From assembly GCA_044870295.1 (NCBI GenBank), contig JBIOYQ010000185.1, positions 1-5,582 on the forward strand: a stretch of 5,582 nt of DNA. The letters are read 5' to 3'. The stretch comes from AC-52 sp044870295. Its GTDB lineage: Bacteria > Actinomycetota > UBA4738. Positions 1 through 5,582 of the stretch are shown one piece after another; the stretch's first letter is position 1, and each line of letters opens with the position of its first letter. A program made the translations under genes and the position numbers. The notes under the pieces are model-generated. The model had not been told where the DNA came from. It saw nothing but the letters and a program-made list of their open reading frames with translations, and ran no database searches.

Positions 1-1181
1 GCCACGATGTCCGGCTTCACCCTGGTGCCCTGGAAGCTGGCCGGACCGCGGCTGCTGAAGAAGGCGAGCTGGTTGCCGCTGGTCGTCGCGCCCACCGTGA
101 AGGACTCGTCGTACTGCGCCGGCGGTCCATCGTTCCCGATGGTCTGGCATGCCGACCCGGAATTACCGGCCGCCACGACGGGCACGATCCCCGAAGCCCG
201 GACGGCCTGCACCGTGCTGAACAGGATCGACTGCGTGCAGCCCTCCTGCGAGATCGAGCAGTACCACGAGTTGCTCACCGCGACGGGGGCCTTCGACGGG
301 TCGGGGTTCTGCCCGTTCAGGTCCCACGGGGTCATCATGAACTCGAAGCAGGTGATGTACGTGTCCGGGCTCCCGAATCCCGAGGAGTCCATGGACCGGC
401 AGCTGAACCACTGCGCGCCGGGTGCCACGCCGATCTGGTTCGTCCCGCCGTCGTCGCCCACCATGGTGCCGGCCGTATGCGTGCCGTGGCCGTACGGGTC
501 CTGCGGGATCTTGATGCTCGGATTGGTGGCGTCGTACCAGTTGTAGTTGTGGTCGGCGGTGGACCCGTTCCACCCGCGGTAGTGCGTCTTGAGCGCCGGG
601 TGGTCCCACTGCTGCCCGGTGTCGATGTTGCCCAGCACGATCCCCTGGCCGGTGAAGCCGTGCGCCCAGACCTGGGGAGCGCGAACCCGGCTCACGTTCC
701 ATTCAACGGTGTTCGGGGAGGCGGGGGTGAGCTTCGGTTGCACGGTGGGCAGGATCGTCGACTTCAGCCACGGGTTGGCGACGATCTGCGCCACGTCCGG
801 GCGAGCGGCCAGCGCGTTCACCACGTCGCGCCCGCCCGTCACCCGCAGGGCGTTGACCGCCCAGTGGGACCGGTAGGACGCTCCCATCCGATCCAGGAGC
901 GCCACGATCGGAGCCTGGGTCCGCTGGGCCAGTGAGGCCAGCGTGCTGTACACGAACTCGCCCTTGGCGACCTTCGTGGGAAGCGTCGCGGCGCCGCTGA
1001 GATCAGCCTTCGCGCCAAGGAGCACCAGGAAGCTGGTGGTCTTCCCGTCTGCGGTGTCTCGCATGACCATCGACGACACCTTGCTGGCTGCGTCGGCCGA
1101 TACCGCCGGACCGGTTTGGGACAGGGCGACCGTCGAGATCAGCACCACGACGGCCATGTAGCGAGGAAGTCGTCGAACCAT
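1..1181 (-). CDS. Secreted subtilisin-like serine protease (S8, bacillopeptidase F type), C-terminus missing
   Basis: An open frame read from ATG at 1181 to the left edge gives 393 codons and no stop. Residues 1-29 form a signal peptide (Arg-rich start, hydrophobic core, VSA-D cleavage site), so the enzyme is probably exported. Residues about 30-155 look like an I9-type inhibitory propeptide. The peptidase domain starts near residue 160. The catalytic Asp is D187 in NIDTG, the His is H232 in GHGTHTAG, and the oxyanion Asn is N340 in AAGNSG. The Ser motif (GTSMAAP in the family) would lie off the edge. The segments QWDHPAL and HNYNWYDA, with the TMVGDDGG that follows the His, resemble bacillopeptidase F-like subtilases. 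Five cysteines (261, 278, 308, 315, 345) lie in the peptidase domain and none in the propeptide, which suggests disulfides. The start is supported by AGGGAG 7 bases upstream; ATG at 1157 (Met9) would cut off the charged start of the signal peptide. The gene is divergent from the aminotransferase. Family is confident; substrate is unknown. Confidence 0.93.
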   Translation of the reverse strand, partial: MVRRLPRYMAVVVLISTVALSQTGPAVSADAASKVSSMVMRDTADGKTTSFLVLLGAKADLSGAATLPTKVAKGEFVYSTLASLAQRTQAPIVALLDRMGASYRSHWAVNALRVTGGRDVVNALAARPDVAQIVANPWLKSTILPTVQPKLTPASPNTVEWNVSRVRAPQVWAHGFTGQGIVLGNIDTGQQWDHPALKTHYRGWNGSTADHNYNWYDATNPSIKIPQDPYGHGTHTAGTMVGDDGGTNQIGVAPGAQWFSCRSMDSSGFGSPDTYITCFEFMMTPWDLNGQNPDPSKAPVAVSNSWYCSISQEGCTQSILFSTVQAVRASGIVPVVAAGNSGSACQTIGNDGPPAQYDESFTVGATTSGNQLAFFSSRGPASFQGTRVKPDIV

Positions 1182-1188
1182 GAGCCAT

Positions 1189-1194
1189 CTCCCT
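1189..1194 (-). promoter_or_regulatory. Ribosome binding site of the S8 protease
   Basis: AGGGAG on the minus strand, 7 bases before ATG at 1181. It decides between overlapping starts: an ATG at 1188 in another frame sits too close to this site and gives only a 61-residue shadow frame, while the 1181 start opens the signal peptide. Confidence 0.7.
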
Positions 1195-1266
1195 TCGCTC
1201 GTCGGCTCCCGGACTCGGCCCGGGAGGGGTGGGGTATCGTACCGGTGCCCGCCAGAAACGTCGAGC

Positions 1267-1272
1267 GAGGAG
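1267..1272 (+). promoter_or_regulatory. Ribosome binding site of the aminotransferase
   Basis: GAGGAG, 5 bases before GTG at 1278. It selects this GTG over the frame's upstream ATG at 1116, which lies inside the protease gene, and over the internal ATG codons at 1299 and 1308. Confidence 0.7.
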
Positions 1273-1277
1273 ACGCC

Positions 1278-2405
1278 GTGCGCATCGAGACCTTCGACAT
1301 GGAACGCATGCAGTGCCTGTACGAGAACGAGGTCGAGTACAACCTGTCGGAGAGCGGCGTCCAACCCCTCACCGTGGCCGAGCTGGTGCAGGGTGAGGAC
1401 CTGGAGCGTCTGCTCTCCGTCGGCCTGGGATACCCGCACTCGAACGGGTCCGCGACCCTTCGCGAGCGCATCGCCGGGTTCTATGGAGGAGCCGGGCCCG
1501 AGAACGTCACCGTCATGAACGGCGGATCCGAGGTCAACTTCATCGTGCTGTGGACGCTGCTCGAGCGCGACCGGCGTCTGGCGTTCATGGTCCCGAACTA
1601 CCTCCAGGGATGGGGCCTCGGCCGCCATTTCGGCGCCGGCAGCGACCCGATCCCTTTGACGGTCGTGGACCGCGACGGTTCGCGTCCGTGGGCGCTCGAT
1701 GTCGACGAGCTTCGGCGAACGGTGTCCGACCGGACCGGCGTGGTGATGGTGACCAACCCCAACAACCCCACCGGCTCGGTCCTGACCGAGGACGAGATGA
1801 CCGCGGTGGTCGAGGCCGCCGCCGGCGCTGGTGCGTGGCTGGTGGCCGACGAGATCTATCGAGGGGCGGAGGTGGATGGGGAGACCACCCCCACGTTCTG
1901 GGGCCGGTACGACAAGGTCGTCGTGACCTCCGGTCTGTCGAAGGCCTTCGCCCTTCCGGGCCTTCGCCTCGGGTGGGCCGTGGCGCCGCCGGACCTCATC
2001 GATCGCCTATGGATCCACCACGACTACACCACGCTGACCCCGTCGATGCTCTCCGAACGATTGGCGTCCGTGGTCATGGAGCCTTCGCGGCGCGAGGCCA
2101 TCCTCTCGCGGACCAGGTCCATCATCCGGGCGAACCTGCCCGTGCTGGAGGAGTGGATCGCCGGGCAGGACGCCCTGATCGACTACGTCAGACCCGCCGC
2201 CGGAGCGATCGCGTTCGTCGGTTACGACCTGCCGATCGGCTCAACGGAGTTGGTCGACCGCATCCGCGCCGACCAGTCCGTCCTGGTGGTCCCGGGCGAG
2301 CAGTTCGGCGCGGGGAACTACCTGCGCATCGGGTTCGGCGGCGAGGTGGACTTCATGCTGAAGGGGCTGGAACGGCTGGCCGAGACCCTCGGCCAGCTTC
2401 GGTAG
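1278..2405 (+). CDS. PLP-dependent class I/II aminotransferase
   Basis: A 375-residue protein, normal length for fold-type I aminotransferases, which move amino groups between amino and keto acids on pyridoxal phosphate in the cytosol. The family marks are in order: NGGSE (81-85) at the cofactor phosphate site, Y108 where an aromatic residue usually stacks on PLP, NPNNPTG (160-166), D191 and Y194 in DEIYRG, the Schiff-base lysine K222 in SGLSKAF followed by LPGLRLGW, and the carboxylate-binding arginine R350 in YLRIGFG. All catalytic residues are present. The N-terminal NLSESGV, DYTTLTPS and VLVVPGEQFG recall a subgroup that includes capreomycidine synthase and related arginine-acting PLP enzymes, so the reaction might not be simple transamination. 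No neighbouring biosynthetic genes back a special substrate. The open frame continues upstream to ATG 1116, but the GTG start has an SD and avoids overlap with the protease. It converges on the S9 peptidase with an 8-base gap. Family is certain; substrate is open. Confidence 0.93.
   Translation: MRIETFDMERMQCLYENEVEYNLSESGVQPLTVAELVQGEDLERLLSVGLGYPHSNGSATLRERIAGFYGGAGPENVTVMNGGSEVNFIVLWTLLERDRRLAFMVPNYLQGWGLGRHFGAGSDPIPLTVVDRDGSRPWALDVDELRRTVSDRTGVVMVTNPNNPTGSVLTEDEMTAVVEAAAGAGAWLVADEIYRGAEVDGETTPTFWGRYDKVVVTSGLSKAFALPGLRLGWAVAPPDLIDRLWIHHDYTTLTPSMLSERLASVVMEPSRREAILSRTRSIIRANLPVLEEWIAGQDALIDYVRPAAGAIAFVGYDLPIGSTELVDRIRADQSVLVVPGEQFGAGNYLRIGFGGEVDFMLKGLERLAETLGQLR
2375..2397. terminator. Perfect 10-bp-stem hairpin, candidate bidirectional terminator
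   Basis: GCTGGCCGAG (2375-2384), loop ACC, then its exact reverse complement CTCGGCCAGC (2388-2397). The stem is very GC-rich. It lies in the last codons of the aminotransferase, ending 5 bases before its stop codon, and 16 bases beyond the stop of the convergent S9 gene. No U-tract follows on either strand, so it is not a classic intrinsic terminator, but U-poor hairpins between convergent genes are often proposed to terminate in actinomycetes. It may also protect 3' ends or arise from the codons for LAETLGQ. Confidence 0.5.
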
Positions 2406-2413
2406 CTCCTTCG

Positions 2414-4234
2414 TCAGCTCGCCGGGATCGTCACCTCGGGGACGTTCCGTGACAGGAAGTCCAGGATGGTTCGCACCTGCCGGACCCGTTCGTTCACGTC
2501 GAACGACGAGTGGCCCGTGGGGAAGACGTACAGCTCGTGGGGATGGTGGCGCGCCGCCAGCTTCTCCACGTACAGCATGGCCTGCCGGTAGGGGCAGCGG
2601 CTGTCGTTGCGCCCGATGATGAACAGCACCGGCGCGCGCACGTTGTCCGCGAAGTTGATGGGGCTGCGGTCGCGCATCAGGTCCGGGACGTCCTTGGGCG
2701 CGCCCCCCAGCAGGGCGCGGTCGTAGGCCTGGAGGGTGGGAGACAGGTCCTCGTACCCGGCCTCGTAGTCGCCGACGGGCACGCCGGCCACGCCGCACAC
2801 CCACAGCTTCGGATGCTTTCCGAGGTCGAGCAGCGTCACGTAGCCGCCCCAGGAGTACCCCGCGATCACGGCGCGACGGGGGTTCGCGATGCCGTGGGCG
2901 ACCAGGTCCTCCAGGCCCGCGTTGACGTCCTCGAGGTCCGGACCGCCGATGTCTCCGATCAGGGCGTCTCGCCACTCGCGACCGTACCCGATGGAACCGC
3001 GGTAGTTCACCATCCCGACGGCGAACCCGGCGTCCACGTAGGCCTGGACTTCCGGCATCCACCGATCCAGGTCCAGCCATGTCGGCCCGCCGTGGACGAA
3101 CATCATGGTCGGGAACGGGCCCGGCGTCTCCGCGGGCGTGACGTAGAAGCCGTGCACGCGCTGCCCGTTCGGGTTGTCGAAGTGCCACGACTGGTAGGGC
3201 TGCCCGGCCGGAGCCCGCGTCCCCTCCAGGTGCAGGACCTCCCGGCCGGTGTCGTCCAGGATCAGGCGGCGCCGATGCCCCTGCTCGTGGAGGAACCACA
3301 CGCGGCCGTCCGGCCGCACCCTCGCCTTCCAGATGATCCCCGGCTCGGTCTTGAAGATGCGGGTGCTTCCCGTGGCCAGGTCGTACCAGAGGAGCCGCCC
3401 GCGCCCCTCGAACTCGTTCACCAACAGGAGCGCCGACCCGTCCGGCCACCAATCCTGGACCCACACGTTCCCGTCCATGTCCAACTCGAGATCCGTGCGC
3501 TCGCCGGTGGACAGGTCCCAGAGAGCGGGCCGCTCGAAGCCGGTGCGTTCGTGCGCGATGGCGAGTCGGTGGTCCCCGGACACGGGGGACCAACACGCCG
3601 CCGAAAGCGTCATGCCCTCATCAACCTGCTCACCCAGCACGGCGCCGGTCCGCGGGTCCATCACCCGCAGCGCCGGGTGGATCAGATCGCCGTGCTCGGC
3701 GTGTTCGACACACAGCAACGACCCGTCCGGGGACAGACCGCCTCGGACGAATCCGCCAGCCTCCGAGCTACCCAGCCGGACCGACTCCGTCGATCGGTGG
3801 ATCTCCTTGGCCGGGCCTCCGTCCAGCGATACCCAGACAGCGAACCCGTCACGATCGCTGATGGCCGCGGCCACGACCCCGGGCGCCTGGGCCAGCCCCT
3901 CGTTCCAACCATCGGGAACGCCGTCGAGGAACGGGGTGACCTCCCCGCCGTGAAAGGGTTCGACCAGCCAGCGCCCCGATTCGTCGCCCGTGTCGTCCTG
4001 GAACCACAGCACGCCCTCGCCGTCGAGCGTCGGAGTCCCGTCGATCAGCCCGACCGGATGGTTGGTGACCCGGCGCTGCCGGCCCGTGGCCACGTCCCAG
4101 GCGTGCACCTGCCAGATGCCCGGCTCGTTGGACGCGTACACGACGCGGTCGGGTGCCACGGGCGACCATTCGGGCAGGTAGGAGACGGGGGCGCGGAACC
4201 TCCGCTCCCACGCGGGCACCAGGGCGTCGTCCAC
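2414..4234 (-). CDS. S9 (prolyl oligopeptidase) family peptidase
   Basis: A 606-residue protein from GTG at 4234, typical of S9 dipeptidyl/acylaminoacyl peptidases, which cut short peptides in a chamber gated by a propeller. Residues about 1-350 are the propeller, with TolB/WD40-like strands (SPDGSLL, DVATGRQ, DLSTGER, DLATGST). The hydrolase domain follows: HGGP (381-384), NYRGSIGYG from 410, nucleophile S461 in GYSWGGY, D544 in GRNDSRCP and H575 in PTGHSSF. The triad is complete. No signal peptide or membrane segment is seen, so it is probably cytosolic. The start is uncertain: GTG 4321 in the same frame adds 29 low-complexity residues and overlaps the next gene's SD. GTG 4234 has no SD but lies 7 bases after TAGCCT, fitting a leaderless mRNA. 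GTG 4219 is a third option. It converges with the aminotransferase and diverges from the propeller gene. Exact specificity (prolyl, acylaminoacyl or other) cannot be read from sequence. Confidence 0.93.
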   Translation of the reverse strand: MDDALVPAWERRFRAPVSYLPEWSPVAPDRVVYASNEPGIWQVHAWDVATGRQRRVTNHPVGLIDGTPTLDGEGVLWFQDDTGDESGRWLVEPFHGGEVTPFLDGVPDGWNEGLAQAPGVVAAAISDRDGFAVWVSLDGGPAKEIHRSTESVRLGSSEAGGFVRGGLSPDGSLLCVEHAEHGDLIHPALRVMDPRTGAVLGEQVDEGMTLSAACWSPVSGDHRLAIAHERTGFERPALWDLSTGERTDLELDMDGNVWVQDWWPDGSALLLVNEFEGRGRLLWYDLATGSTRIFKTEPGIIWKARVRPDGRVWFLHEQGHRRRLILDDTGREVLHLEGTRAPAGQPYQSWHFDNPNGQRVHGFYVTPAETPGPFPTMMFVHGGPTWLDLDRWMPEVQAYVDAGFAVGMVNYRGSIGYGREWRDALIGDIGGPDLEDVNAGLEDLVAHGIANPRRAVIAGYSWGGYVTLLDLGKHPKLWVCGVAGVPVGDYEAGYEDLSPTLQAYDRALLGGAPKDVPDLMRDRSPINFADNVRAPVLFIIGRNDSRCPYRQAMLYVEKLAARHHPHELYVFPTGHSSFDVNERVRQVRTILDFLSRNVPEVTIPAS

Positions 4235-4323
4235 GAACCGGAGGCTAGCAGTACTGCCCTGATCGTCGCCGATGAGCGAGAATCTCGTGCCCTGCCCACC
4301 CGCGACTCCAGGAGGTGGCACGC
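4235..4323. promoter_or_regulatory. Divergent intergenic region: leaderless -10 and a 10-bp palindrome
   Basis: On the minus strand TAGCCT (4247-4242) fits a TAnnnT -10 box and is followed by 7 bases and then the GTG at 4234, so transcription could begin at the start codon. No convincing -35 is seen. Directly upstream is the perfect palindrome GCAGTACTGC (4248-4257), placed as a repressor operator would be. A second dyad, CGAGA-A-TCTCG (4277-4287), lies toward the plus-strand gene and overlaps GAGAAT (4278-4283), a weak -10 candidate for it. All assignments are by eye. Confidence 0.4.
4310..4316 (+). promoter_or_regulatory. Strong ribosome binding site of the propeller protein
   Basis: AGGAGGT is a near-perfect anti-SD match. 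It is 7 bases from GTG at 4324 and 16 from ATG at 4333 in the same frame, so the GTG is the preferred start. Confidence 0.8.
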
Positions 4324-5582
4324 GTGCGCACCATGTCGAGATCGCCGATCGTCGTGACGGCCCTGGCCGTTCTGCTGCTGACCGGCACGTCGGTGGCGCA
4401 CGCGGACCGGTACCTCGGCTCCTCGTCGGCGCCGGTGCGCGTCCTCCGCCACGACGGCCCGGGGCACGGCCCGGACTACTCGACGGGCATCGCGGTCGCG
4501 CCCGATGGCAGCAGATTCTTCGTCACGGGGTACGTCTACGGCGGACCGACCCGGGGCGACGACTACTCGACCATCGCCGCTGACGCGGACGGCACACCTC
4601 TGTGGGGCCGGTCCTACAACGGGCCCGATTCCAACATCGACGAGGCCTTGGATGTCGCGGTCTCCACCGACGGCCGGACGGTGTACGTCACCGGGTACAG
4701 CTTCGGGGGGCCGGCGACCACGAACGACGCGACTACCATCGCGTACGACGCCCTCACCGGTCGTCAGCTGTGGGTGGCCAGATATGACGGGCCCGGCCAT
4801 GACACCGACGTGGGTGTCGACGTTGCTGTCGCTCCCGACGGAGAGTCCGTATTCGTCACCGGGGCGAGCATCGGCACGGACGGCATGCTCGACGTGCTGA
4901 CCCTGGCGTACGACGCTTCGACCGGCGCCCAGTCCTGGGTGGCGCGACACGGCGAAGCGAACGCGGCCGCGGACGAGGGGTTGTCCCTTGGCGTGAGCCC
5001 GAATGGAGGCCTGGTCTTCGTCACCGGATATCAGACCTCCGTCGACGCCGACTTCCTCACGGTGGCGTACGACGCCCAGGGCGGCGGTGAGGTCTGGAGC
5101 CGCAGCATCGACGCCGGAGGCGACGAGCTTGGCCGATCGCTGGTCGTGGCCCCGGACGGATCATCGGTGTACGTCACGGGATACCGGTCGGGCGTGCCGG
5201 GCGGCGCCGTACCCCTGGCCTGCTTCAGCGGCGACGCGGCCGTCGGCGACGATTACCTCACCGCCGCCTACGACGCCACCTCCGGGACCCGCCGGTGGCT
5301 TCGGAACTACGACGGTCCGGATCACGACTGCGACCAGGCCTACGCCATCGCCGTCGATCCAGCCGGCTCCGCGGTGTTCGTGACGGGGTCGAGCTTCGCT
5401 CCGAGCTCCGACTTCGATGTGGCGACGGTCGCCTACGCAGCCGCGGACGGCCACGACCTCTGGTCGGCGCGCTACGACGGACCCGATCACCTGTACGACG
5501 CCGGCGATTCCCTCGTTCTGTCGCCGAACGGCCGCAGGCTCTACGTGGCCGGATCCAGTGTGGGGGCCTCGACCGACTACGA
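4324..5582 (+). CDS. Secreted beta-propeller repeat protein, C-terminus missing
   Basis: The frame from GTG 4324 stays open for 419 codons to the right edge. Residues 1-27 are a signal peptide with a hydrophobic core and an AHA-D cleavage site, so the product is exported. Most of the rest is repeats of 51-69 residues with the pattern VAVAPDG-x-x-VYVTG, then a variable loop, DYxTxAYDAxTG, then LWxxxYDGPxHxxD. Repeats begin at residues 55, 108, 164, 219, 270, 339 and 394; the seventh is cut by the edge. The pattern matches SBBP/YVTN-like propeller blades. Fragment RVLRHDGPGHGPD before the first repeat equals the final strand of a blade, as in propellers closed by their N-terminus. Repeat 5 carries an insertion with C300; C336 is the only other cysteine. 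No catalytic motif is visible, so a binding or scaffold role, or a propeller attached to an unseen C-terminal domain, is inferred. The specific function is unknown. Confidence 0.85.
   Translation, partial: MRTMSRSPIVVTALAVLLLTGTSVAHADRYLGSSSAPVRVLRHDGPGHGPDYSTGIAVAPDGSRFFVTGYVYGGPTRGDDYSTIAADADGTPLWGRSYNGPDSNIDEALDVAVSTDGRTVYVTGYSFGGPATTNDATTIAYDALTGRQLWVARYDGPGHDTDVGVDVAVAPDGESVFVTGASIGTDGMLDVLTLAYDASTGAQSWVARHGEANAAADEGLSLGVSPNGGLVFVTGYQTSVDADFLTVAYDAQGGGEVWSRSIDAGGDELGRSLVVAPDGSSVYVTGYRSGVPGGAVPLACFSGDAAVGDDYLTAAYDATSGTRRWLRNYDGPDHDCDQAYAIAVDPAGSAVFVTGSSFAPSSDFDVATVAYAAADGHDLWSARYDGPDHLYDAGDSLVLSPNGRRLYVAGSSVGASTDY
4486..5582 (+). repeat. Seven tandem propeller-blade repeats (last one partial)
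   Basis: Units start at 4486, 4645, 4813, 4978, 5131, 5338 and 5503, with lengths of about 53, 56, 55, 51 and 69 codons, then 55 and a cut unit. They are clear in protein but degenerate in DNA: the block for YDA reads tacgacgcc or tacgacgct in four units, while the flanks differ. The array is therefore old and selected, not a recent DNA duplication. Repeats 3 and 4 have lost the YDGPxH motif (HGEANAAAD and IDAGGDE instead). Confidence 0.8.

Larger units (their letters stand above)
1182..1277. promoter_or_regulatory. Divergent intergenic region with candidate back-to-back promoters
   Basis: These 96 bases separate two divergent starts and must hold both promoters unless these lie inside the genes. 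On the minus strand, TCGACG (1264-1259) and TACGAT (1241-1236) are 17 bases apart and resemble -35 and -10 boxes for the protease. On the plus strand, TATCGT (1235-1240) fits a TAnnnT -10 box for the aminotransferase, with no good -35. The two -10 candidates overlap head to head within a short dyad, GGTA-TCG-TACC (1233-1243). A second dyad has 7-bp arms, CTCCCGG (1206-1212) and CCGGGAG (1220-1226), and may be an operator or just GC-rich chance. Box matches are visual only. Confidence 0.4.

Noticed and set aside
7..546. A plus-strand open frame of 179 codons at the left edge
   Set aside because: It is antisense to the S8 protease, whose Asp, His and Asn motifs are in register on the minus strand.
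1..1181. A Tat signal on the S8 protease because of RR at residues 3-4
   Set aside because: The residues after RR (LPRY) do not fit the RRxFLK motif, so an ordinary Sec signal peptide is the simpler reading.
1550..2452. A 300-codon plus-strand frame inside the aminotransferase
   Set aside because: It is a +1 shadow with low-complexity Arg/Gly content; the true frame holds all PLP-binding motifs.
2241..3596. A 451-codon minus-strand open frame overlapping the S9 gene and the end of the aminotransferase
   Set aside because: It is another shadow frame with an Arg/Gly/Pro-rich product, and it crosses two well-supported genes.
2510..4357. A 615-codon open frame on the plus strand, antisense to the S9 gene
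   Set aside because: Its translation is rich in R, G, P, V and H with no domain pattern, typical of a GC-rich shadow frame. The minus strand here carries a complete S9 catalytic triad and family motifs.
4045..4950. A 301-codon minus-strand frame spanning the divergent gap
   Set aside because: It crosses two opposite genes and the AGGAGGT site, and its product is Arg/Val/Gly-rich with no recognisable domain.
1..5582. The four genes as one peptide-degradation operon or defence system
   Set aside because: Every neighbour is on the opposite strand, so there is no shared transcript. No nuclease, helicase, toxin, reverse transcriptase or mobile-element signature was found.

Overview
The window is high-GC DNA with GC-rich third codon positions, GTG starts, strong Shine-Dalgarno sites on three genes and one probable leaderless start. 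This suits an actinomycete or related Actinomycetota lineage, possibly uncultured. That assignment is inferred from composition and gene style; no taxonomic marker is present.

There are four genes on alternating strands (-, +, -, +), so none form an operon. (1) 1-1181, minus: the N-terminal 393 codons of a secreted subtilisin-like (S8) protease of the bacillopeptidase F type. It shows a signal peptide, a propeptide, the catalytic Asp and His and the oxyanion Asn; the catalytic Ser lies beyond the left edge. (2) 1278-2405, plus: a complete fold-type I PLP-dependent aminotransferase (class I/II). (3) 2414-4234, minus: a complete cytosolic prolyl-oligopeptidase-family (S9) peptidase with an N-terminal beta-propeller and a C-terminal alpha/beta-hydrolase domain. 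(4) 4324-5582, plus: the first 419 codons of a secreted protein made of degenerate beta-propeller repeats, running off the right edge.

Genes 1/2 and 3/4 are divergent pairs with gaps of 96 and 89 bases. Both gaps hold plausible promoter elements and short dyads. Genes 2 and 3 converge with only 8 bases between their stop codons, and a perfect 10-bp-stem hairpin at the end of gene 2 could terminate transcription from both sides.

Functionally this looks like ordinary housekeeping and accessory metabolism: one secreted protease, one intracellular peptidase, one amino-acid aminotransferase and one secreted propeller protein. Peptide breakdown followed by transamination is a possible common theme, but nothing in the sequence ties the genes into a pathway. 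I see no RNA gene, mobile element, CRISPR array or convincing undescribed system. The most interesting points are the architecture of the propeller protein, the shared hairpin, the leaderless start next to a palindrome, and the substrate of the aminotransferase.
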